Shown here: in pieces, positions 54,657 through 62,525 of the stretch
How positions within the stretch are numbered: the stretch's first letter is position 1
How the letters are laid out: each line of letters starts with the position of its first letter
From: an uncultured Clostridia bacterium
GTDB lineage: Bacteria > Bacillota > Clostridia > TANB77 > CAG-508
DNA: 64,000 bases
Assembly (NCBI GenBank): GCA_948530865.1
Contig: CAOTKV010000001.1
Location: 338,156-402,155 of the forward strand
Reading direction: 5' to 3'
Translations under genes and position numbers: made by a program
Notes under the pieces: model-generated
Databases searched by the model: none
Told to the model about the DNA's origin: nothing
Seen by the model: only the letters and a program-made list of their open reading frames with translations

Positions 54657-54702
54657 GTATACTGTATATATACAGTATACACAGTTGTGATAAAATTGTC
54701 AA
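54657..54702 (-). promoter_or_regulatory. Promoter overlapped by a 24-nt perfect palindrome (GntR operator)
   Basis: On the minus strand TTGACA (54702-54697), 17-nt spacer and TATACT (54679-54674). The -10 lies inside the perfect palindrome GTATACTGTATA/TATACAGTATAC (54657-54680), 45 nt before the GntR start. Operators of YtrA-type regulators have this GTATAC-type dyad, so bound repressor would block polymerase. Confidence 0.82.
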
Positions 54703-54703
54703 G

Positions 54704-54734
54704 ATGAAATTTAGGGACGTTCGAAAAATTTCAT
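54704..54734 (-). repeat. REP-like palindrome, copy 10
   Basis: ATGAAATTT/AAATTTCAT arms, centre AGGGACGTTCGAA. It begins two bases upstream of the GntR -35 box. Confidence 0.88.
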
Positions 54735-54764
54735 AGAAAATTTTTGTACAAAGTTTTTAAAAGC

Positions 54765-54806
54765 TTTATTTAATATAATGTGCAAAGCACTTTTCCACTA
54801 AATAAA
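54765..54806. repeat. TTATTTAGTGGAA-type imperfect palindrome
   Basis: TTTATTTA and TAAATAAA ends around GTGCAAAGCAC and TTTTCCAC. Read on the minus strand it starts TTTATTTAGTGGAAAAG right after a terminator T-run, like the elements at 12261 and about 686. Confidence 0.45.
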
Positions 54807-54837
54807 AAAATCATGAAATTAATAAATAATTCATGAC
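54804..54837 (-). terminator. Terminator after the MmcQ/YjbR gene
   Basis: On the minus strand TCATGAATTA...TAATTTCATGA followed by seven T's, 17 nt past the stop at 54854. Confidence 0.75.
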
Positions 54838-54853
54838 TTTCTTTTATAAAATT

Positions 54854-55183
54854 TTACTTTTTTGTTAGTTTATAACTTTGCTCAATAAGTTCTTTTACAA
54901 TATTTTCATCAGTTTTTTCACTAATAATAATTGTATTCCAATGCTGTTTATTCATATGGTATGCTGGAATTATATATTCATAGGATTTTCTCAAAAGTTC
55001 AGAATATTCTGGATCTGTTTTTACATTTAAATATAATTCATTATGTACTTCCATAATAAGAGCAAACCATTTTTTATTTTTGCTATGCTTTAATACAACC
55101 GATGTGCTATCATCTTCAAATGGATAATCATCATATGTATTTGGTAAAATTAAACAATATTCTATTATCTCTAATTTATTCAT
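54854..55183 (-). CDS. MmcQ/YjbR family protein
   Basis: 109 residues with the YjbR/CyaY-like pattern: PNTYDDYPFEDDSTSVVLKHSKNKKWFALIM, LNVKTDPEYSELLRKSYEYIIPAYHMNKQHWNTI. The family has a double-wing DNA-binding-like fold and unknown function. The frame is open to 55231, but those codons fall in a REP-like repeat; ATG 55183 after GAGGGA gives the normal family start. Confidence 0.87.
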   Translation of the reverse strand: MNKLEIIEYCLILPNTYDDYPFEDDSTSVVLKHSKNKKWFALIMEVHNELYLNVKTDPEYSELLRKSYEYIIPAYHMNKQHWNTIIISEKTDENIVKELIEQSYKLTKK

Positions 55184-55187
55184 ATAA

Positions 55188-55982
55188 TTATTCCCTCTTA
55201 ATGAAATTTTTCGAGTGCCCCAAAATTTCATTTTTGATTATTCTATTTACTTTTATTTTATTAATTTGTAAGCACTCTCCGATTTCTTTTTGAGTACAAT
55301 TATAATTAATATACAATTCTAAAATTAATTTTCTTAATAGAAATTTATTATTTTTTAATTCTTTAAAATTTAAATTTTCTTTTTGTAAAAATTCTTTTAT
55401 AACTTTGATTTTTATTGTATCATCACATTTTTCTTCAATAAACTTATATGATTCATGATGCTCTTTTAGTATGCTTTCAAAAGAAATTCCATGATTAATA
55501 AAACATTCTTTAATTAATTCTTCGTTGATAAATCTTTTTTGTAATAAATAGTCATTATAACTAGAATACATATAATCCCATTTATTGTTACACATGCCAG
55601 CTTTTACTGGATTATTATGTATATAATTTATACAACTCAGTAATTGAGCTTTTGTATAAATTTCCTGTACCTTATATCTATTTCTAAAAACATATCCACA
55701 TCTATTGTGAGATTTATTGTAATATATACCATACTTAGTATTAGTGTTTTTCATAAATTTAGAAACTTCTGTTTTATCTTCTGCAAAAACTAATAAATGT
55801 ACATGATTATTCATTATACAATATGCAACTATTTTTACATTAAATTCTTTTGTACTTTCTAATAAAAATTTGAAATATTTTTTTATTTCTTCGTCTTTAT
55901 TAAAGATATATTCTTTCTTTAAACCTTGTACCATAATATGTAAAAAGTTACTTAATATATCTTTCCTTGATTTTCGGGGCAT
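55188..55982 (-). mobile_element. IS200-like Y1 transposase (REP-associated tyrosine transposase, RAYT)
   Basis: 264 residues. HUH motif NNHVHLLVF (His60, His62) and a nucleophile candidate Tyr120 in CINYIHNNPVKAGM, with PRKSR at the start, identify a Y1 single-strand transposase of the RAYT (TnpA-REP) type. The C-terminal part (FLLRKLILELYINYNCTQKEIGECLQINKIKVNRII) is a DnaA-like helix-turn-helix. REP-like copies 11 and 12 flank the gene in the same orientation. The last about 12 residues (NEILGHSKNFIK) are translated from copy 11. All catalytic residues appear intact. ATG 55982 follows AAAGGAGA. Confidence 0.9.
55201..55231 (+). repeat. REP-like palindrome, copy 11, 3' flank of the RAYT
   Basis: ATGAAATTTTTCGAGTGCCC then CAAAATTTCAT. 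It overlaps the transposase reading frame and has two core changes (GTGCCCC for GCGTCCC). Confidence 0.88.
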
Positions 55983-56054
55983 AAGCTCACTCTCCTTTTG
56001 GTATTAAATTTGCCCCCAATTTGTAATATTATACACTATTTTTTTTATTTATCA

Positions 56055-56087
56055 AGTGAAATTTTTCAAGCGTCCCTAAATTTCACT
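56055..56087 (+). repeat. REP-like palindrome, copy 12, 5' flank of the RAYT
   Basis: AGTGAAATTT/AAATTTCACT arms, centre TTCAAGCGTCCCT. Direct orientation with copy 11; its last base is the first base of the nitronate monooxygenase stop codon region. Confidence 0.88.
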
Positions 56088-57142
56088 TAAATTTCAAATA
56101 ATTCTTCTATTAAATCATGAACAGATACAATTTCTTTTACTTTATCTACATTACTACCACAAAATACTAAAGCTTCATCCATATTGCCTTTTACAGCATT
56201 TATAAGAGCTTTAGTTATACAATATGAAGTTTGATTTATATCACAAGTTTTGATGCAATTATAGCATTTTGATATTTTGATATGTTCTTGTTCTGTTTGT
56301 TTTATGAAAGTATTATATATAGCTCTTCCTGGCATTCCAACAGGACTATTTATAATTTTTATATCTTCTTTTTTGGCATTTATGTATGCGTTTTTAAATT
56401 CTTGAGAGGCATCACATTCATTTGTAGCAACAAATCTTGTTGCCATCTGCACTCCTGATGCACCTAATTTCAAAAATTTTTTTATATCATTACTATCCCA
56501 AATTCCACCTGCAGCAATTAATGGAATATTTTTATTATATTCTTTTTCAATTTCTTTTACATAATCTACAACTTCTGAAACTATTTCTTCTAAAGTTTGA
56601 TTTGTTTTTTCAAGTAATTCATCTTTTTTAAAACCTAGATGCCCACCTGCTTTAGAGCCTTCTATAATTATCATATCAGGAAGATAATTATACTTTTTTA
56701 TCCAATGCTTAACTATTAATTTACAACACCTAAGTGAAGATACAATTGGTGCAATTTTTGTATTACTACCTTTTACATATTCTGGCAATTCTTTTGGAAT
56801 TCCAGCTCCTGAAACAATTAAATCAATATTATTTTTTACACATTCTTCTACGATTTCTTTATACGAATTCATTGCAACCATTATATTGACTCCCAATATT
56901 TTATCGTCACCAGCAATACTTCTAGCCAAATCAATTTCCTTTTTTATAGATCTTAAATTTGCTTCTCTTGGATTTTTATTGAAATCATCTTCTTTATAAC
57001 CAATATCAGCTGTTGATATTATCCCTATTCCACCTTCTTTACTTACAGTCCCAGCTAAGTTATGCATAGAAATTCCTACTCCCATACCTCCTTGAATTAT
57101 TGGATATTTGGATATCTTATTTCCTAATTTTATACCTTTCAT
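56087..57142 (-). CDS. Nitronate monooxygenase / FabK-like FMN enzyme
   Basis: 351 residues of the 2-nitropropane dioxygenase superfamily: YPIIQGGMGVGISMHNLAGTVSKEGGIGIIS (about 13-43), LGVNIMVAM, IIEGSKAGGHLGF (substrate-loop with His), PLIAAGGIWDSNDIKKFLKLGASGVQMATRFVATNECDAS (FMN phosphate site). A C-terminal Cys cluster (CYNCIKTCDINQTSYC) is typical of the clostridial NMO-like subgroup. Alkyl nitronate oxidation or an enoyl-ACP reductase-like role are both possible. ATG after TAGGAGG. Confidence 0.85.
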   Translation of the reverse strand: MKGIKLGNKISKYPIIQGGMGVGISMHNLAGTVSKEGGIGIISTADIGYKEDDFNKNPREANLRSIKKEIDLARSIAGDDKILGVNIMVAMNSYKEIVEECVKNNIDLIVSGAGIPKELPEYVKGSNTKIAPIVSSLRCCKLIVKHWIKKYNYLPDMIIIEGSKAGGHLGFKKDELLEKTNQTLEEIVSEVVDYVKEIEKEYNKNIPLIAAGGIWDSNDIKKFLKLGASGVQMATRFVATNECDASQEFKNAYINAKKEDIKIINSPVGMPGRAIYNTFIKQTEQEHIKISKCYNCIKTCDINQTSYCITKALINAVKGNMDEALVFCGSNVDKVKEIVSVHDLIEELFEI

Positions 57143-57253
57143 TTATTACCTCCTAATATAGTTTACAATACTAGATTACCACTTGTAAAAAAACCAGTCA
57201 ACCAATTGACCGAACATTCAAAATGAAATTTTTCACCTGGCTCTCTATTACAA

Positions 57254-57282
57254 TTGCTTTTGTATACATAATGTGATATAAT
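57254..57282 (+). promoter_or_regulatory. Sigma-A promoter for the 686-aa orphan gene
   Basis: TTGCTT (57254-57259), 17-nt spacer, TGA-TATAAT (57277-57282). Confidence 0.78.
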
Positions 57283-57339
57283 ACTTGAGATTTTTATAGA
57301 CACTGCAAACCTAGTATTTAAACTTAAAGGAGGTTTCAT

Positions 57340-59400
57340 ATGAGTGTGAAACAAGAAGAAAAGAAAAATCCAAATGACAATTTTTTGCAGGCCCAATATC
57401 GGACAAAACAATTAGTCACCCATGAAAAGGAAGAACAGGAAAAACAAACTGATAAAATAGTAACTTTTTTCAAGACTCATGATAAGAAAAAAATATTTGA
57501 GAAAACATCTACAATGTTACTAAATCACGAAAGCTATATTGGCTCTACTGTTGATTTCTCGTATTACCAGCTGAATTTTGATTTTTTAAAGACGTTTGGA
57601 ATGCATTTAGAAGAAATCACTACTAAGGTTGCATCATCTGATTCTAATACTAACATTGTATATTCTCAGTATTATGTTGACAGAAGAAATGTTTGTATTA
57701 TTTTAGTTAAATATTACTTCAAACATGTAAGAATTTATTCTGATAATGGTAAAACAGATGTTATGACTTATGCATTTGTTAATACTAAAGCAGAAATTCA
57801 TTACTATGATGAAGTTATTGGTCACAAAGTTTTGAAAAGGTGCAAATTCAATGATGATATTTCTCTGGCACAGAATTTGATTAAGGAAAAAAGTTTTGAA
57901 GCAAAACCATATACAACCAGAAAATATGAAATTGTATCTGATAAAGATTTTCAGAAGTTTGAAGAAAAGCCTTTTTCTGAAATTCATTTGTTACATCAAA
58001 GGCTTTTGGATATTTTACTTAATCAGTACAAAAATGATTTCCCTTCCTCGAAATCTCAAATAATGATTGAATCAAAATTACTTGAGGTTTCTGAACCGTC
58101 AACTGTTCAAACAGAAATTAAAATCAATTACAAATACACAGGGGTAATTCAAACCACAGAAAAACTTTTCAAATATGAAATTTCTGTGTACTTTAAAGAA
58201 TTTCCTGAAAAAAAAGTAACTGCACATTTTTATTTAACAGAGGCGGAAAAAAATCAGAAGTTTGTTTTAACAGACAAGTGGATGGAAAAAATTACATTGG
58301 TGGATGTTAATGAGAAAATCAAAATGGATAGCAACTATTCTGAAAATCTGTATAAAAAGTATTTGATTGATAAATCAGAACTTTCGTCCAGAGATTCAGA
58401 ACTTAAAGGTCTTGTGGAAATACTTTATCAGAACATACAGGTAACAAATTCCTTTGTTGAATTTCCTAAGTTGAAAGATACTTATAAAGGAATTTATGTA
58501 GAAAAATTTGCTGTTAATAATGATGCCATTCACTACCACTTTCCTTTTGCTGAGCAGATTGTAGAAACCAAATTTGAATTTGATGGAAAATATTTTGAAC
58601 AAAGTGTAAAGTATGCTGTATTGTATGAGGATGAATTATATTTGCTTAAAATATCTGCTCTTTATCTCTCATATACATACGAGGATTCTTCAGTTTTATT
58701 GCGTTTCCCAGCTTTTGTAATTGAAGATATTAATATAAATATATTCAAGCCTACAACTCCAGAAGACGTGGATACTTTTGTAGATAGCATTAAATGCGAT
58801 AGTCTTGAGAAAAAGTTCACCGCATTTAACAGTTTTAACTATCGAAAAGATATTCAAAGAGATGAGCCTATTAACAATAAACGTTGGCTGAAAATTTTTC
58901 CTGATTTCGTTATTCAAACTGCTGGAAAAAGAGAAACATATCAAATTGTAAGTGTTGATTCTAATACTATTTATAAAAAAATATTGGACTGCATTACAAC
59001 TTTAAGAGTAGAAAGCTCAAGTTTTTCTTTTTCTAAAGATTATCCTTTTGGGTTTGGTGATGATGATGACTTTAACAGAAAAAAAATTCCGTTTATTTCT
59101 AATGGTATGGAATACGGAGCCTATTTTGATGATGGCTTGAAAAATTTTTCTGTAAATTCTCCAATGAAAGAAAATTGTGATTATAGCTATTCTAGCGGTG
59201 ATGATTTGTTTAAGGTTGTTTTTGATGACCCTATACCCTATTATAAAGCAACATTTCATAGTTTGATTGAAAATTATGATAGGTGTTTTCGCCGTGATTC
59301 AGAAATAAAAAATACAAATCATCAATTGATTGGAAAGAATCCTTTCTGGAATGAGTGCATCAATTTCTTGATTCACATGAGTGAAAAAAATACTTTTTAA
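57340..59400 (+). CDS. Large hypothetical soluble protein, 686 aa
   Basis: No signal peptide, no membrane helix, strongly charged (EKEEQEKQTDKIVTFFKTHDKKK near the start) and with many beta-type segments rich in Tyr, Phe and Lys. I recognise no domain. Two internal stretches repeat the idea of Lys/Tyr strands (YYFKHVRIYSDNGKTDVMTYAF; KYEISVYFKEFPEKKVTAHFY), which may be related modules. Start ATG is supported by AAAGGAGG, a clean promoter and a terminator. Composition is less AT-rich than its flanks. Function unknown. Confidence 0.7.
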   Translation: MSVKQEEKKNPNDNFLQAQYRTKQLVTHEKEEQEKQTDKIVTFFKTHDKKKIFEKTSTMLLNHESYIGSTVDFSYYQLNFDFLKTFGMHLEEITTKVASSDSNTNIVYSQYYVDRRNVCIILVKYYFKHVRIYSDNGKTDVMTYAFVNTKAEIHYYDEVIGHKVLKRCKFNDDISLAQNLIKEKSFEAKPYTTRKYEIVSDKDFQKFEEKPFSEIHLLHQRLLDILLNQYKNDFPSSKSQIMIESKLLEVSEPSTVQTEIKINYKYTGVIQTTEKLFKYEISVYFKEFPEKKVTAHFYLTEAEKNQKFVLTDKWMEKITLVDVNEKIKMDSNYSENLYKKYLIDKSELSSRDSELKGLVEILYQNIQVTNSFVEFPKLKDTYKGIYVEKFAVNNDAIHYHFPFAEQIVETKFEFDGKYFEQSVKYAVLYEDELYLLKISALYLSYTYEDSSVLLRFPAFVIEDININIFKPTTPEDVDTFVDSIKCDSLEKKFTAFNSFNYRKDIQRDEPINNKRWLKIFPDFVIQTAGKRETYQIVSVDSNTIYKKILDCITTLRVESSSFSFSKDYPFGFGDDDDFNRKKIPFISNGMEYGAYFDDGLKNFSVNSPMKENCDYSYSSGDDLFKVVFDDPIPYYKATFHSLIENYDRCFRRDSEIKNTNHQLIGKNPFWNECINFLIHMSEKNTF

Positions 59401-59410
59401 TAACTATGAA

Positions 59411-59447
59411 AAAATGGAGCCTACCCTTTTTGGGTAAGCTCCATTTT
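59411..59447. terminator. Bidirectional terminator
   Basis: AAAATGGAGCCTACCC/GGGTAAGCTCCATTTT stem with a five-base loop between convergent orphan genes. Confidence 0.87.
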
Positions 59448-59452
59448 CCATT

Positions 59453-60139
59453 TCATTTCTGCAATTGCTTAAGCTGAGCTATCTTTGTCTGCCTGTCAAA
59501 TTCAGCATAATTATTGTACACTTTCATGAATGTATCCATATCACATATACCACTTTTGAAAATTTTATTATATATTTCCTTATATATTGGAGTTTCCATT
59601 AATTCTTCACGAAGCTCAGGATATAAATAATAAATTTCTTCAGGAACATTTTTACACCACGAAATTTCATCATTAATAACCAGCATACCACGAATTTCAG
59701 TTCCAGAAATTGGAATTAAACTACGTGGAACAAGAAGTTCAGATGTTCTTTCCATATCTGCTTCCTCAAACCAATTATTCCTGCTTCCTTCTCTTCCATA
59801 AAGAATTAAATCTGGAAAATTCCCAAATTTTTCAATCAGGTGTTTCTTTAAATATGTTCCCCAGCTGGTGCTTCTGTTTTGCTCGTTAGACATATCAGCA
59901 ATCCCATCAATAACGAGCCTATCTTCTGATAATTCTGCAAACATTTCTCTTAAAACTCTTTTCCGAGTCTCAATGCAAAATGGATTTCTTAGAGTGCCTT
60001 TTTCTTGTGCTGAGCCTATTGCAACATAAGTTTTACGACTTACTTGAATTCCTTTGTCTATAAGGAGTTTATGGCCAAGATCTGCATGACCATATCTGCC
60101 ACAGATAAAAGCAAATTCAAAAGCTGGACTATAGTTCAT
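59453..60139 (-). CDS. NMN/nicotinate-nucleotide adenylyltransferase-like protein
   Basis: 228 residues of the nucleotidyltransferase alpha/beta phosphodiesterase fold. FAFICGRYGHADLGHKLLID aligns with the GRFQPFHxGH motif of NadM-type NMN adenylyltransferases; AIGSAQEKGTLRNPFCIETRKRVLREMF follows the family's GSAQ..RNPF..ER pattern, and ISGTEIRGML stands for the ISxTxxR motif. In the first motif the HxGH first His is replaced by Asp (DLGH), with a His two positions earlier, so activity may be altered. An 80-residue C-terminal tail is not recognised. One of the less AT-rich orphan genes, with its own promoter. Confidence 0.7.
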   Translation of the reverse strand: MNYSPAFEFAFICGRYGHADLGHKLLIDKGIQVSRKTYVAIGSAQEKGTLRNPFCIETRKRVLREMFAELSEDRLVIDGIADMSNEQNRSTSWGTYLKKHLIEKFGNFPDLILYGREGSRNNWFEEADMERTSELLVPRSLIPISGTEIRGMLVINDEISWCKNVPEEIYYLYPELREELMETPIYKEIYNKIFKSGICDMDTFMKVYNNYAEFDRQTKIAQLKQLQK

Positions 60140-60195
60140 ATGTCTACCTCCTAAAATGTTTGAAATGAAAATACTATGTCATAAATGCTTTTACA

Positions 60196-60224
60196 ATTAT
60201 AACATAGTATACATAAAATATCAA
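60196..60224 (-). promoter_or_regulatory. Sigma-A promoter for the adenylyltransferase-like gene
   Basis: On the minus strand TTGATA (60224-60219), 17-nt spacer, TGT-TATAAT (60201-60196), immediately after the AI-2E stop codon. Confidence 0.75.
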
Positions 60225-60227
60225 TTA

Positions 60228-61346
60228 TTATTTATTTAATCTTTTATCTACATCATTTTTAAAAATTGTATATACAACAGAAAATACTGGAACACCAAGT
60301 AACATTCCTACAATTCCAAACAAACTACCACCAATAGTTACTGCAACAAGTACCCACATTCCAGGTAAACCAACAGAACCACCTACTACTTTAGGATAAA
60401 TTACATTTCCTTCAAATTGTTGTAAAATTAGTACAAAAACAACAAATGTTATTACTTTAATTGGATTTACAGATACAATCAAAACTGCTCCTATAATAAT
60501 TCCAATAAACGCACCAACTACTGGGATTAAAGCAGTTACGCCAATTAATATACCTATTGGCACTGCATATGGTATTTTTAAAATTAACATTCCTATTATA
60601 CACAAACTTCCAAGTATAGTTGCTTCTAAGCATTGAACAGTAAAAAAGTTTTTAAAAATTTTATTTGATGTTCTCCCTATTTCAAGTATTTTCTCTAATT
60701 GTTCTTTGTTTAAATATGCTTTTAAAATTCTTATAAATTGGCTTTGTAGTTTTTCTTTACTTGTTAATATATATATTGCAAAAATAATTGAAATTATAAG
60801 ATTTATAACTACACCTATAACACCAATTACTATTGATATTGATGAAGATAATAAACCTGAAATTATTCCTGTTAGTTCATTTTTTATAGAATTTGTATCA
60901 AAATTTGTCCCTTCAATTAATGTATTAATATCTTTAATATGTTCTGTATTATTTTCTAAAAATTTACTTATTTTTTCTGCATAATATGGTATATTGCTAA
61001 TTAAAATTTCAATAACATCAATTAGTTCTGGAACAATTAAATTAACAATTATAAAAAGTACGATTGTAATAACTATAATTGCAAAAATTAATGAAATAGT
61101 TCTTAATAACTTTTTATTTCTTATTAGTGACTTTTTCTTATATTTTAATTTTTCTAACTTTTTTTCAAAAAAAGACATTGGTATATTTAAAATAAATGCT
61201 AGTCCACCACCTAAAATGAATGGAAATACTATTTCTACTATTTTATTTATACAATTTCCTATTATACTTAAATTATTAATTCCCCAATATGTAATTATTG
61301 CTAAAAATACTAATAAAAACATTTTCTTTGAATTCTTTTTATCCAT
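60228..61346 (-). CDS. AI-2E family (UPF0118) transporter
   Basis: About 372 residues, seven to eight membrane helices, with FPFILGGGLAFILNIPMSFFEKKL (about 40-63), the C-terminal PIVGAFIGIIIGAVLI and EGNVIYPKVVGGSVGLPGMWVLVAVTIGGSLFGIVGMLLGVPVFSVVY typical of the UPF0118 family. ATG 61346 (after AAAGGA) is preferred; the frame opens 15 codons earlier. It is a different branch from the member at 3625. Substrate unknown. Confidence 0.88.
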   Translation of the reverse strand: MDKKNSKKMFLLVFLAIITYWGINNLSIIGNCINKIVEIVFPFILGGGLAFILNIPMSFFEKKLEKLKYKKKSLIRNKKLLRTISLIFAIIVITIVLFIIVNLIVPELIDVIEILISNIPYYAEKISKFLENNTEHIKDINTLIEGTNFDTNSIKNELTGIISGLLSSSISIVIGVIGVVINLIISIIFAIYILTSKEKLQSQFIRILKAYLNKEQLEKILEIGRTSNKIFKNFFTVQCLEATILGSLCIIGMLILKIPYAVPIGILIGVTALIPVVGAFIGIIIGAVLIVSVNPIKVITFVVFVLILQQFEGNVIYPKVVGGSVGLPGMWVLVAVTIGGSLFGIVGMLLGVPVFSVVYTIFKNDVDKRLNK

Positions 61347-61415
61347 ATATATAAATTCCTTTCTCAAAAAGCTTATAATATATTTTAGCATAAAAATCTA
61401 TACTCGTCTACTATA

Positions 61416-61444
61416 TTGATATTTATGTAAAGTTATAGTATAAT
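61416..61444 (+). promoter_or_regulatory. Sigma-A promoter for the DUF2784-like gene
   Basis: TTGATA (61416-61421), 17-nt spacer, TATAAT (61439-61444), then GGAGG before ATG 61476. Confidence 0.75.
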
Positions 61445-61475
61445 TAATACATTAAGCATAATTGGAGGAAAAAAC

Positions 61476-61835
61476 ATGCGGAATTACAAAAAACTTGCCA
61501 ATATAGTTGATTTCATCCATGTTATTGTAATTATTTTTATGATTGGAGGCAACTTTGTTCCAAAAGATTGGACTGCCATTAAGATATTTCATTCAGTTTT
61601 TGGAATGTCTGTTTTTATGTCACAGCTTATCTTAGGAATTAATTGTCCTCTAACAGTACTTTCTAACTATTTAAGAAAAAAAGCTGATCCTGATTTTAAA
61701 ATTTTTTGGGATTCTTTTACTCTTAAATTAGCACAAAAGTACTTAGGAGTTACTCTCAACCAGAGCATAGTTTTTACATGTATACTTATCTTGGCAGTAG
61801 TGTGTTTTGCAGAATTTGTAACAATTGTTTTTTAA
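61476..61835 (+). CDS. DUF2784-like small membrane protein
   Basis: 119 residues with three membrane helices (about 12-26, 33-55, 95-117). The segment IFHSVFGMSVFMSQLILGINCPLTVLSNYLRKKADP is close to the DUF2784 signature (xWGxxxxxxxxxCPLTxLExxLR). The family has no known function. Isolated on the plus strand with own promoter and shared terminator; ATG after GGAGG. Member of the orphan cohort by layout. Confidence 0.72.
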   Translation: MRNYKKLANIVDFIHVIVIIFMIGGNFVPKDWTAIKIFHSVFGMSVFMSQLILGINCPLTVLSNYLRKKADPDFKIFWDSFTLKLAQKYLGVTLNQSIVFTCILILAVVCFAEFVTIVF

Positions 61836-61880
61836 GAATAAAAAGAACACCATTATATTTAAGGTGTTCTTTATTCTTTT
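61834..61880. terminator. Bidirectional terminator overlapping both gene ends
   Basis: AAGAATAAAAAGAACACC and its near complement GGTGTTCTTTATTCTTTT flank an 11-nt loop; the arms include the ends of both convergent reading frames. Confidence 0.87.
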
Positions 61881-62512
61881 AATTTTACTCCTAATAAATA
61901 TAATAAATCTGTTGTTTGAAATTGATTTATTATAGCTCCTTTTATATCTTCTATGGATATTGCTATTCCCTCTATAATACAATCTGATAAATCTATATTC
62001 TTTAAACTTGTGCGAAAAACATGTGCTTGTGTTAAATCTACCTTCTCAAAAAAAATATTTTTTATATTGTTTTCTTGAAAATAACTGTTTCGTAGCAAAG
62101 TATCTTTAAATAATACTTTTTCCATAGTAGCATTTGATAAATTTATATAATTCAAATTAGAACTTTCAAAACAAACATTATATAATCTTGCTTCAATAAA
62201 ATTCCCACCAGTTAATTTACAATTATTAAATTCGCATCTTATAAAAGAGCAATTTTCAAAAGAAGTATTTGAGAAATTACAATTTACAAATTTTACATCT
62301 TTGAAAGTATTTTTATCTAAATGACTGTTTAAAATTTCTATATCTTTTAATATTACATTTTCGAATTCTACATCATTAAATTCAATATTTTGATATTGAG
62401 AATTTTCTACAAGCCTATTTTCGATTACATTTTCTTTTTCTATTTCACTTAATAAATCTTGGCATGTTATTAAATTATTTAAAAGACTTTCTTGCGGTTT
62501 TAAAATGTTCAT
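61871..62512 (-). CDS. Qnr-like pentapeptide repeat protein
   Basis: 213 residues of tandem A(D/N)LxX-type pentapeptides forming a right-handed beta-helix (FKDVKFVNCNFSNTSFENCSF, NCKLTGGNFIEARLYNVCFESSNLNYINLSNATM, VDLTQAHVFRTSLKNIDLSDC), with a Qnr-type C-terminal helix (IEDIKGAIINQFQTTDLLYLLGVKL). Qnr/MfpA proteins mimic DNA and protect gyrase, which can reduce quinolone sensitivity; chromosomal Qnr-like genes are common in Bacillota and resistance is not implied. Length fits Qnr (about 218). Thirteen nucleotides separate it from the ABC-F gene upstream, so they are probably cotranscribed. Confidence 0.8.
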   Translation of the reverse strand: MNILKPQESLLNNLITCQDLLSEIEKENVIENRLVENSQYQNIEFNDVEFENVILKDIEILNSHLDKNTFKDVKFVNCNFSNTSFENCSFIRCEFNNCKLTGGNFIEARLYNVCFESSNLNYINLSNATMEKVLFKDTLLRNSYFQENNIKNIFFEKVDLTQAHVFRTSLKNIDLSDCIIEGIAISIEDIKGAIINQFQTTDLLYLLGVKLKE

Positions 62513-62525
62513 ATTTTTTCCTTTA

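Noticed and set aside
3593..56087. CRISPR array
   Set aside because: The repeats are dispersed, on both strands and unevenly spaced, with no spacers and no cas genes in the window.
57222..57240. Possible thirteenth REP copy (ATGAAATTTTTCACC)
   Set aside because: Only the left arm matches; the GTCCC core and the right arm are absent, and such AT-rich words occur by chance here.
2556..61835. Assembly chimera as the cause of the compositionally different genes
   Set aside because: They are single genes scattered in both orientations, framed by promoters and shared bidirectional terminators that reach into native genes, which does not fit a few mis-joins.
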